Of a DNA stretch of 13,411 bases, positions 5,968 to 13,411 are shown in pieces (position 1 is the stretch's first letter; each line of letters starts with the position of its first letter). Made by a program: the position numbers and the translations under genes. The stretch is from JBDTSW01 sp039930945 (GTDB taxonomy: Bacteria; Actinomycetota; Thermoleophilia; Solirubrobacterales; 70-9). The stretch spans positions 1-13,411 of the forward strand of contig JBDTSW010000060.1 in the NCBI GenBank assembly GCA_039930945.1, read 5' to 3'. The notes below the pieces were generated by a model, which was not told the DNA's origin, ran no database searches, and was given only the letters and a program-made list of their open reading frames with translations.

Positions 5968-6858
5968 ATGGCAATCGACGTCATCGCCCCGCTCCTGCTC
6001 GCGCTGGTGGCGTTCGGGTACTTCCGGCGCTGCGCGACGCTGTCCCGGCGTGGCCGCCCGGTGGCGACCTGGCGGCAGGCCTGTTTCGCCGGGTCGGTGC
6101 TGCTGCTGGCCGGAGCCGACGTGCCGCCGGTCTCGACGATCGCCGAGGAGATCGTCGTCGCCCACATGGCCCAGCACCTGCTGATCGCCGATCTCGCCGG
6201 CCTGCTGTTCGTCCTCGGCCTCACCGGGCCGCTGCTGCAGCCGGTCCTCTCGATCCCGTGGCTGGGGTGGCTGCGGGCGCTCGGCAACCCGCTGGTGGCG
6301 CTGCCGCTGTGGCTGCTCAACCTCTATCTCTGGCACCTGGCGGCGCTCTATCAGGGAGTCCTCGACAGCCCGCTGCTGCACCTCGCTCAGCACGGCGGGT
6401 TCTTCACCTTCGGCCTGGCGATGTGGCTGCCGCTGGTCGGGCCGCTGCCGGCCCCGAGCTGGTTCGGCGACGGCGCCAAGCTGATCTACATCGTCGCCGT
6501 GCGCTTCTCGGGGGCTGTGCTGGCCAACATCCTCATCTGGTCGGGCTCGCCGCTTTATCCGGACTACGCTCCGGGTGCCCGTGAGCGGGGGATCAACCCG
6601 CTCGCCGACCAGGGGACGGCCGGCAATCTGATGATGATCGAGACCGGGGTGGTGACCCTGGTCCTGTTCAGCTGGCTGTTTTTCCGGGCGGCGAACCGCA
6701 GCACGGAGAAGCAGGAGCTGCTCGACCTGGCCGAACGCCACGGAGTCGCCCTGGAGGAATCCCGCGCCCGGCGCGCCGTTGCCGCCGGGCAGGGCGGCCG
6801 CCTGCGCGAGCGCATCCTCAGCGGTGACGGCGGGCGCGAGGCCGCGGGCAGCGCGTGA
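5968..6858 (+). CDS. ctaG: CtaG-type cytochrome c oxidase assembly protein
   Basis: 296 residues, about seven membrane helices, of the caa3-type CtaG family (not the copper chaperone Cox11 that shares the name). Visible features: VVAHMAQHLLIADLAGLLFVLGLTGPLL (63-90) with the conserved HMxQHLL, a WLLNLYLWHLAALYQG helix, a histidine in LAQHGGFFTFGLAMW, and a late helix before WSGSPLYPDYAPGARERGINPLADQ (191-215). These conserved membrane histidines may bind copper or heme. The family assists maturation of the membrane-bound terminal oxidase in Bacillus and actinobacteria. A charged C-terminal tail of about 50 residues follows. No oxidase subunit genes are nearby. The stop TGA overlaps the GTG of the next gene, so both are probably one operon. 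Confidence 0.88.
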   Translation: MAIDVIAPLLLALVAFGYFRRCATLSRRGRPVATWRQACFAGSVLLLAGADVPPVSTIAEEIVVAHMAQHLLIADLAGLLFVLGLTGPLLQPVLSIPWLGWLRALGNPLVALPLWLLNLYLWHLAALYQGVLDSPLLHLAQHGGFFTFGLAMWLPLVGPLPAPSWFGDGAKLIYIVAVRFSGAVLANILIWSGSPLYPDYAPGARERGINPLADQGTAGNLMMIETGVVTLVLFSWLFFRAANRSTEKQELLDLAERHGVALEESRARRAVAAGQGGRLRERILSGDGGREAAGSA

Positions 6859-8405
6859 GCGGAACCGACTCCGAGCGCGAAGCTCGACCAGAGAGCTCGG
6901 TTTCGGGGGGAGCGCGAGGCAACTTGTTCCTCTACACGCTGGTCTTCACGGTCGGCATGGCCAGCCTGGGCGCGGAGATCGCCGCCGTTCGCCTGATGGC
7001 GCCATTCTTCGGGGCCTCGACGATCGTCTGGGCGAACACGATCGGGGTCGTGCTGGTGGCGCTCTCGCTCGGCTACTGGCTCGGAGGCCGCCTCGGCGAC
7101 CGCCATCCGCAGGTGCGTGGCCTCTGCCTGACCGTGCTCGCGGCCGCGGCGCTGCTGGCGCTGGTGCCGTTCGTCGCCCAGCCGTTCTTCGACATCTCCG
7201 TCGACGCCCTGGACGAGATCCGGGCCGGCGCCTTCGTCGGCTCGCTGATCGGGGTCCTGTTCTTGATCGCGGTCCCGGTGGTGATGCTCGGAACCTGCTC
7301 ACCGTGGGCGATCCGGCTGGCCGTGTCGGACATCGAGCACGCGGGACGAGTCGCGGGCCGGCTGTACGCGATCTCGACCGTGGGTTCGCTGCTGGGGACG
7401 TTGCTCGCGGCCCTCGTCTTGATCCCGCTGCTGGGCACGCAGCGCACCTTCCTGGTGTTCGCGGTGGCGACCGCGCTGACGGCCGCCGCCGGCCTCGGCC
7501 GGCGCTTCGTCGCGGTGCCCGTGATCCTCGCCGCGGCGATTGCCCTCCCGGTCGGGACGGTCAAGGCCACCAACGACGGCGAGGTGATCTACGAGACCGA
7601 GACCGAGAACCAGTACGTGCGCGTGGTCGAGGAGACCGACGGCGACCGCCTGCTCGAGCTCAACGAGGGACAGGCGGTGCACTCGCTCTACCGGCCGGGC
7701 AGCTACCTGACCGACAACGTCTGGGACGGCTATCTGGTGCTGCCGTTCGTGGGCCTGCGCGAGCCTCCGCGGCGGATCGCGATCCTCGGCAACGCCGCGG
7801 GGACCACGGCGCGCGCTTACGGTCACTACTTCCCCGAGACCGAGATCGACGGCGTCGAGATCGACCCCGAGCTGGAGGAGGTCGGCCGCCGCTTCTTCGA
7901 CATGGGCTCCGCCACCAACCTGACCGTGCACAACGAGGACGCCCGCCCCTGGCTGCGCCGCTCCGCCGGTGGATACGACGTGATCCTGGTCGACGCCTAC
8001 CGCCAGCCCTACATCCCGTTCTACCTCGCGACCCGCGAGTTCTTCGAGCTGGCCCGCGAACGGCTGGCGCCGGGCGGAGTATTGATCGTCAACGCCGGCC
8101 ACCCGGAGGGCAACGACGACCTTGAAACGGTGCTCGGGTCGACCCTGGCCGACGTCTTTCCCGAGGTGTTGCGTGATCCGATCGAGGACACGAACACGCT
8201 GCTGGTCGCGAGTCAGGGCCCGATCTCGGCGAGGACGCTGCTGGAGGGCATCCGGCGGCTGCCCGCAGACCTGCAGCGGATCGCCGCGGTCGAGGGCGCC
8301 AAGATCGGGCCGCGCCTACCGGGCGCCGAGGTCTACACCGACGACCGGGCGCCGGTCGAGTGGCTGATCGACCGCTCGATCCTGGGCTATGCCGCCGGAG
8401 ACTGA
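6855..8405 (+). CDS. Membrane protein with spermidine-synthase-like (SAM-dependent) domain
   Basis: 516 residues, starting at GTG 6855 that overlaps the previous stop by 4 bases (GTGA). Residues about 23-235 hold around seven membrane helices with motifs like those of fused transporter/spermidine-synthase proteins (GAEIAAVRLMAPFFG, 39-53; LGTCSPWAIRL, 145-155; GRLYAISTVGSLLGT, 168-182). Residues about 245-510 form the synthase-like fold: ILGNAAGTTARAYG (310-323) is the nucleotide loop, VEID (334-337) the acidic ribose binder, EDARPWL (361-367) and VDAY (379-382) later strands. In true aminopropyltransferases a conserved YHE segment holds the polyamine; here the matching region reads SYLTDNVWDGYLVLP, without His-Glu. 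It is therefore likely a membrane enzyme of unknown substrate, not a proven spermidine synthase. Confidence 0.82.
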   Translation: MSGTDSEREARPESSVSGGARGNLFLYTLVFTVGMASLGAEIAAVRLMAPFFGASTIVWANTIGVVLVALSLGYWLGGRLGDRHPQVRGLCLTVLAAAALLALVPFVAQPFFDISVDALDEIRAGAFVGSLIGVLFLIAVPVVMLGTCSPWAIRLAVSDIEHAGRVAGRLYAISTVGSLLGTLLAALVLIPLLGTQRTFLVFAVATALTAAAGLGRRFVAVPVILAAAIALPVGTVKATNDGEVIYETETENQYVRVVEETDGDRLLELNEGQAVHSLYRPGSYLTDNVWDGYLVLPFVGLREPPRRIAILGNAAGTTARAYGHYFPETEIDGVEIDPELEEVGRRFFDMGSATNLTVHNEDARPWLRRSAGGYDVILVDAYRQPYIPFYLATREFFELARERLAPGGVLIVNAGHPEGNDDLETVLGSTLADVFPEVLRDPIEDTNTLLVASQGPISARTLLEGIRRLPADLQRIAAVEGAKIGPRLPGAEVYTDDRAPVEWLIDRSILGYAAGD

Positions 8406-8412
8406 GCGGCCG

Positions 8413-8426
8413 CCGCCTGCCGGCGG
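8413..8426 (+). terminator. Weak hairpin after the synthase-like gene
   Basis: CCGCC-TGCC-GGCGG starts 8 bases after the stop codon and is followed by a GCGCGATCGCGC palindrome (8427-8438). No T run. It may end the ctaG/synthase-like operon before the trigger factor gene. Confidence 0.3.
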
Positions 8427-8540
8427 GCGCGATCGCGCGCTGGCGTGGCTGCTGACCGGCCCGCTGGGGCGCGTGGCGGCCTTCGCCGGCGATCTCGGCG
8501 CGGCCTTGGCTCGATGGGCGGCGGGTAAGGTGCGCGGCTC

Positions 8541-9944
8541 GTGAAGACCGCGGTCACACAGCTTGAGCAGTCCCGGGTGCGGATCGAGGCGGCGATCCCC
8601 GCGGCCGAGGTCGCCAAGCGGATGGACGCCGCCGCCCGCGAGCTGGCGGGCGAGATGCGCCTGCCCGGCTTTCGCAAGGGCAAGGTCCCGACCGAGCTGG
8701 TCGTGCAGCGGATCGGCCGCGACGCCGTGCTCGAACAGGCGCTTCGCAGCGCCCTCGGGGAGTGGTACGAGCGGGCGCTGATCGACGCCGGCGTGGCGCC
8801 GGTCGGCGAGCCCAAGCTCGACGTCGCCGAGCTGCCGGGCCCCGGCGAGGACCTGGCCTTCTCGATCGAGGTCGGGGTGACGCCCACCGCCACCCTGGGC
8901 GAGTACAAGGGCCTGGAGGTCGGCAAGGGCGAGCCGGAGGTGTCGGAGGAAGCGATCCAGGGCGAGCTCGACCGCCTGCGCGAGGGGTTCGCCTCGCTCG
9001 AGCCCGTCGATCGCGCGGCTGCCGAGGGCGACCTGGTCTCGATCGACTTCAAGGGGGTCGTCGACGGCGAGGCCTTCGACGGCGGCGAGGGCCGCGACCA
9101 GCTCGTCGAGCTCGGCTCCGGCAGCCTGGTGGAGGGGTTCGAGGCGGGCCTGATCGGCGCCTCCGGCGGTGAGGAGCACGAGATCGAGGCGACCTTCCCC
9201 GACGACTACCGCGCGCAGGAGCTGGCGGGCAAGCAGGCGACCTTCGCGGTCACGGTCAACGAGGTGCGCGAGAAGAGTCTCCCCGACCTCGACGATTCCT
9301 TTGCCGCCGAGGCCTCCGAGTTCGAGACGCTGGACGAGCTTCGCGGCGAGATCAGCGGCAGGATCGCGCACGCGCTCTCCCATCGCGTCGAGGACGAGTT
9401 CCGCGAGGCAGCGGTGAACGCCGCCGCCGACGCCGCCCAGGTCGAGATCCCCGAGGAGATCGTGCGCGCCCGCGCCGCCGATACCTGGGAGCGGGTCGAG
9501 CGCCAGCTCGCGGCTCGCGGGGTCAGCCCCGACGCCTACCTGCAGATGCAGGGCAAGACCCGCGACGAGCTCGTCGCCGAGGCCGAGCCCGAGGCGGAGC
9601 GCTCGCTGCGGCGCGAGGCGACGCTCGCCGCCGTCGCCGAGGCCGAGGAGATCGAGGTCTCCGACTCCGACCTGCTGGCCGCGCTCGGCCCCGGCGAGGG
9701 CGACGAGGATCCCGCCAAGCTGCTCGCGCGCCTGCGCGAGGGTGGCCGCGACCAGCTCTTGCGCGAGGACGTCAGGCTGCGCAAGGCGGCCGACGTGATC
9801 GTCGAGTCGGCGAAGCCGATCCCGGTCTCACAGGCGGCCGCCCGCGAGGCGATCTGGACGCCCGAGAAGGGGCCCGCCGAGGAGGGGTCGCAGGTGGCGG
9901 AGCCCGAGGGCGAACCCGGAAGGATCTGGACCCCCGGCTCCTGA
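8541..9944 (+). CDS. tig: Trigger factor (ribosome-bound chaperone, peptidyl-prolyl isomerase)
   Basis: 467 residues. The N-terminal ribosome-binding domain carries the signature GFRKGKVP (43-50). The FKBP-like isomerase domain covers about 155-240 (GDLVSIDFKGVVDGEAFDGG ... GSGSLVEGFEAGL ... FPDDYRAQELAGKQATFAVTV). The C-terminal helical chaperone domain runs to about 430 and is very acidic. The protein meets nascent chains at the ribosome exit and delays misfolding. A tail after about 437 holds IWTP twice (438-441 and 462-465), the second five residues from the end, which is not part of the standard fold. The start is GTG 8541; TAAGGTG at 8526-8532 may be an RBS or, as TAAGGT, a -10 box. The gene precedes clpP, the common bacterial order. 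Confidence 0.95.
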   Translation: MKTAVTQLEQSRVRIEAAIPAAEVAKRMDAAARELAGEMRLPGFRKGKVPTELVVQRIGRDAVLEQALRSALGEWYERALIDAGVAPVGEPKLDVAELPGPGEDLAFSIEVGVTPTATLGEYKGLEVGKGEPEVSEEAIQGELDRLREGFASLEPVDRAAAEGDLVSIDFKGVVDGEAFDGGEGRDQLVELGSGSLVEGFEAGLIGASGGEEHEIEATFPDDYRAQELAGKQATFAVTVNEVREKSLPDLDDSFAAEASEFETLDELRGEISGRIAHALSHRVEDEFREAAVNAAADAAQVEIPEEIVRARAADTWERVERQLAARGVSPDAYLQMQGKTRDELVAEAEPEAERSLRREATLAAVAEAEEIEVSDSDLLAALGPGEGDEDPAKLLARLREGGRDQLLREDVRLRKAADVIVESAKPIPVSQAAAREAIWTPEKGPAEEGSQVAEPEGEPGRIWTPGS

Positions 9945-9979
9945 GGTGGTTCATCAGCAGCAAGCAGTCGCCGTCGCCT

Positions 9980-10008
9980 GGCGTTGCCGGAAAAGCCCGC
10001 CGAACGCC
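9980..10008 (+). promoter_or_regulatory. Inverted repeat just upstream of the clpP -10 box
   Basis: GGCGTT-GC-CGG (9980-9990) and CCGAACGCC (10000-10008) pair with a 2-base bulge around a 9-base loop. It lies 36 bases after the tig stop and ends 3 bases before the clpP -10 box. It could be a tig terminator or an operator for a heat-shock or ClgR-type regulator; it does not exactly match an operator I know. Confidence 0.35.
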
Positions 10009-10011
10009 TTC

Positions 10012-10017
10012 TATAGA
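10012..10017 (+). promoter_or_regulatory. Candidate -10 box for clpP
   Basis: TATAGA, a strong match in this GC-rich context, ends 11 bases before the ATG. A start about 7 bases later would leave a leader of only some 5 bases, and no Shine-Dalgarno sequence is present. TTGCCG at 9984-9989 is 22 bases upstream, too far for a standard -35 box. Confidence 0.45.
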
Positions 10018-10028
10018 CTGCCCGCTCG

Positions 10029-10637
<609 letters not shown>

Positions 10638-10667
10638 GCGCTCGGCCGACCGTTCCGCCCCCTTGAA

Positions 10668-10710
10668 CGACAAACGGCCCCCGGGGGATGACCCCGAGGC
10701 CGTTCGGTCG
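10668..10710. terminator. Bidirectional hairpin terminator between clpP and the convergent gene
   Basis: AACGGCC (10673-10679) pairs with GGCCGTT (10698-10704); GGGG (10683-10686) with CCCC (10692-10695) forms the inner stem around GATGA; CGAC (10668-10671) with GTCG (10707-10710) extends the base. It sits between the clpP stop and the stop of the minus-strand gene and can serve both. No long T run follows. Confidence 0.7.
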
Positions 10711-10721
10711 TTGCTGGAGCC

Positions 10722-11165
10722 TTACTTAGCCGTGTAGTCCTTTTGGCCGTGGCAGCCGGTGAAGTCCCCGCCGCCGCCGTCATTGTCGAAGGTCCCGTTG
10801 GCTTCCACCGAGCCCTCCACCTTTGTCGCCTTCTTATTGAACTTGCCGTAGACGTCGACTTGTCCGTCGCCGTCCACAAACGCTCCACCGAATTCGTCGT
10901 TCGTGACGGGCATATCCGGGAAGCCCTTGGCGTTAAGCAGAACCTTGCCCTGGTCGCACTGCATCCTCAGGCGCTTGAACTTGAACTTGTACACGTTGAC
11001 TGGCTCGCCGCCGTTGAAGGTGACTCTGAACCCGACCTTGAAGCCTTTCCTCGCCTTGCCGGCCTTGGCGAAGGAGCTAGGCGCGGCCTGGGTGTCGACA
11101 GCAATCGCGCTGGCTGGCACCGCAAGTGCGGAAACGAGCAGTAATGAAACAAACAGACGTCGCAA
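10722..11165 (-). CDS. Small exported protein, function unknown
   Basis: 147 residues from a TTG start. The N-terminus, LRRLFVSLLLVSALAVPASA (first residue Met in the protein), is a textbook signal peptide with cleavage after ASA. The mature part is Lys- and Gly-rich, predicted mostly beta (GFKVGFRVTFNGG, VNVYKFKFKRLRMQC, GQVDVYGKF, KVEGSVEANGTF), with two cysteines (in MQCDQG and TGCHGQ) that may pair. The pattern resembles small secreted beta proteins, but I recognise no family. An ATG at 11219 would add 18 residues; I prefer the TTG because a promoter (11197-11224) has its predicted start downstream of that ATG, and GGGGGG lies 7 bases before the TTG. Many AAG, AAA and TTT-type codons and lower GC than its neighbours suggest foreign origin. 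It interrupts clpP and clpX. Confidence 0.72.
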   Translation of the reverse strand: MRRLFVSLLLVSALAVPASAIAVDTQAAPSSFAKAGKARKGFKVGFRVTFNGGEPVNVYKFKFKRLRMQCDQGKVLLNAKGFPDMPVTNDEFGGAFVDGDGQVDVYGKFNKKATKVEGSVEANGTFDNDGGGGDFTGCHGQKDYTAK

Positions 11166-11196
11166 GATACGACCCCCCTGGGTTGATGACGTGTCC

Positions 11197-11224
11197 AGCC
11201 TATCGCCGGTCCTCGCCATTGCAA
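11197..11224 (-). promoter_or_regulatory. Candidate promoter of the exported-protein gene
   Basis: On the minus strand TTGCAA (11224-11219) and TAGGCT (11202-11197) are separated by 16 bases. Transcription would begin near 11190, giving a leader of about 25 bases before the TTG at 11165 and excluding the ATG at 11219 from the message. Confidence 0.5.
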
Positions 11225-11422
11225 GTCCGCCGGGCTGGGTCATGGTGGTCGAACTTTCTACCGGGGGCCGGGAAGAAGATCGACCAGGCGGAGGGGCGGA
11301 TGGGTCGGGCGCAAGTCGGCGACCGCTTGAAGGGACGGGGACCGCGGGCGAGTAACAAGCAGGCGTCAAGTCGAGGCCACGCGTGTCGTAACCTGATTGG
11401 GGGACGGCAGAGCCGGCCATCG

Positions 11423-11429
11423 AAGGGAG
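11423..11429 (+). promoter_or_regulatory. Strong ribosome binding site that points to a CTG start for clpX
   Basis: AAGGGAG is one of the best Shine-Dalgarno sequences in the window. It lies 6 bases before CTG 11436, and no ATG, GTG or TTG in frame is at a usable distance. The only other in-frame start is TTG 11397, which lies upstream of this site and directly after a stop codon. Confidence 0.65.
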
Positions 11430-11435
11430 AAACCG

Positions 11436-12722
<1,287 letters not shown>

Positions 12723-12761
12723 GCGGATCCAGCGAAGGGCGCACGCCCGCGTCCGCAAGGG

Positions 12762-12811
12762 GGGGTGACCAGCAAAACCACCCGCCATGGGGGCGAAACG
12801 TAGGTCACCCC
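12762..12811 (+). terminator. Stem-loop after clpX
   Basis: GGGGTGACC (12762-12770) and GGTCACCCC (12803-12811) are perfect inverted copies. The 32-base loop contains a second small stem, CGCC (12783-12786) with GGCG (12792-12795). It lies 39 bases after the clpX stop. No T run follows, so it may be a terminator or a structured 3' end. Confidence 0.5.
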
Positions 12812-12858
12812 TCGAAACGGGCGCTTAGGAGGAGGAGGGCGCCATCGGCCCCAGCGCC

Positions 12859-12864
12859 TAGGGT
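12859..12864 (+). promoter_or_regulatory. Candidate -10 box (or weak RBS) for the last gene
   Basis: TAGGGT ends 7 bases before ATG 12872. It fits a -10 box with a leaderless start; the AGGG it contains could instead act as a Shine-Dalgarno sequence at 8-base spacing. The two readings cannot be separated from sequence. Confidence 0.35.
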
Positions 12865-12871
12865 GAAGCCG

Positions 12872-13228
12872 ATGGACCGAGACGAGCTAGAGCGAGAGCA
12901 TGCCCATCTCGTTGAACGCTACGCCGCGATAGAGCACCGGGCCGAGGAAGAGCACATCGCCTACATCGTGCGCGAGACAGCCGCGGTGTGGGAACGCCAT
13001 GCGGAAATCAAGCACGGAAGGCCAGAGACGCACCTCGTCCTTGAGGTAACGATCGAGGGCGAGTATCCCCAGACGCGAATTCGGATTCGAGTCTTCGATC
13101 GTAGCCAGGACAAAGCACTCACCCTGGGGTATCCCGTCTGGGACGAAGGCTGGCTGAACCCTGACGGTAGCCGCTGGTCGCAGCGAAAGATCGCTGGGGA
13201 CATGCTGATGATGGCCCGCGGTGGGTAG
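12872..13228 (+). CDS. Hypothetical protein, unknown family
   Basis: 118 residues from ATG 12872; GTG 12863 in the same frame would add three. The N-terminal half (about 1-50) is a charged, probably coiled helix (ELEREHAHLVERYAAIEHRAEEEHIAYIV). The second half looks like a small alpha/beta domain: THLVLEVTIEGEYPQTRIRIRVFDRS (53-78), then GYPVWDEGWLNPDGSRWSQRK (86-106). I do not recognise it. Codon use is less GC-biased than that of clpX (for example an ATA codon and several CGA and AAA codons), suggesting a more recent arrival. Residues 80-118 and the stop are duplicated just downstream. The frame is open through clpX in this register, so no upstream stop supports the start; the -10-like box does. 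Confidence 0.6.
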   Translation: MDRDELEREHAHLVERYAAIEHRAEEEHIAYIVRETAAVWERHAEIKHGRPETHLVLEVTIEGEYPQTRIRIRVFDRSQDKALTLGYPVWDEGWLNPDGSRWSQRKIAGDMLMMARGG

Positions 13229-13367
13229 GCGCCTTGGACAAAGCACTCACCCTGGGGTATCCCGTCTGGGACGAAGGCTGGCTGAACCCTGACGGTAGCC
13301 GCTGGTCGCAGCGAAAGATCGCTGGGGACATGCTGATGATGGCCCGCGGTGGGTAGGCGCCTTGGAC
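13108..13367 (+). repeat. Perfect 128-bp tandem duplication
   Basis: Bases 13108-13235 are repeated without a mismatch at 13236-13363. GGAC stands at both unit starts and again at 13364-13367, so the duplication is bounded by 4-bp microhomology. The unit contains the last 39 codons and stop of the preceding gene plus 7 bases. No mismatch means it is very recent, or an assembly error, or maintained by recombination. Confidence 0.95.
13237..13356 (+). pseudogene. Duplicated 3' tail of the preceding hypothetical gene
   Basis: This is the second copy of codons 80-118 and the TAG stop of the gene ending at 13228. The unit is 128 bases, not a multiple of three, and the first copy keeps its stop, so the tail is not read through from the gene; no start codon or RBS of its own is convincing. 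It is a passive by-product of the duplication. The remaining 44 bases of the window show no clear feature. Confidence 0.55.
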
Positions 13368-13411
13368 TGCCATGAAGAAGGGCCCCCTCAGGTGACACGC
13401 TCAGTCGTGAT

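Noticed and set aside
4266..6320. A 684-codon minus-strand frame across corA and ctaG
   Set aside because: It is antisense to two strongly recognised genes and overlaps the acetyltransferase gene in a different frame; it shows no family motif.
8506..8531. TTGGCT/TAAGGT promoter before the trigger factor gene
   Set aside because: The 14-base spacer is too short for a normal promoter; TAAGGTG may simply be the RBS.
13108..13367. CRISPR-like or regulatory repeat array
   Set aside because: There are only two units, directly adjacent without spacers, and they copy a gene end.

Overview
The window is high-GC DNA with dense, mostly SD-poor genes. The trigger factor, clpP and clpX genes, together with the protein styles (CtaG-type caa3 assembly protein, lipoprotein of the secreted-repeat family, CorA, LemA), suggest a chromosomal segment of an actinobacterium. 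A Thermoleophilia/Solirubrobacterales-type organism is my best guess from overall protein look; no database search was possible.

Left end (1-562): scar of an integrative element. It holds the C-terminal part of a CDF-type metal transporter running in from outside the window, then the frameshifted C-terminal end of a tyrosine recombinase, then the 3' half of a tRNA-His(GTG) with no 5' half. A tRNA half beside an integrase tail is what the far end of an element inserted in a tRNA gene looks like.

Middle (731-8405): ordinary chromosomal genes. In order: a secreted-repeat lipoprotein; a convergent small anchored or secreted protein of unknown role; a DUF2283-like protein; an ECF sigma factor translationally coupled to an O6-alkylguanine-DNA alkyltransferase; LemA; a convergent GNAT acetyltransferase; CorA; and a CtaG-like protein coupled by a GTGA overlap to a membrane protein with a spermidine-synthase-like domain.

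Right part (8541-12722): protein folding and quality control: trigger factor, ClpP, and ClpX. ClpP and ClpX form one protease, but here their genes are separated by a lower-GC, opposite-strand gene for an exported protein, so clpX needs its own promoter. clpX appears to start at CTG. The window ends with an unrecognised small gene whose last 39 codons are repeated in a perfect 128-bp tandem duplication.

Several genes have a TANNNT hexamer 6-7 bases before the start codon and no Shine-Dalgarno sequence, which suggests leaderless transcripts are common in this organism. No rRNA, CRISPR array, complete tRNA or insertion sequence was seen.
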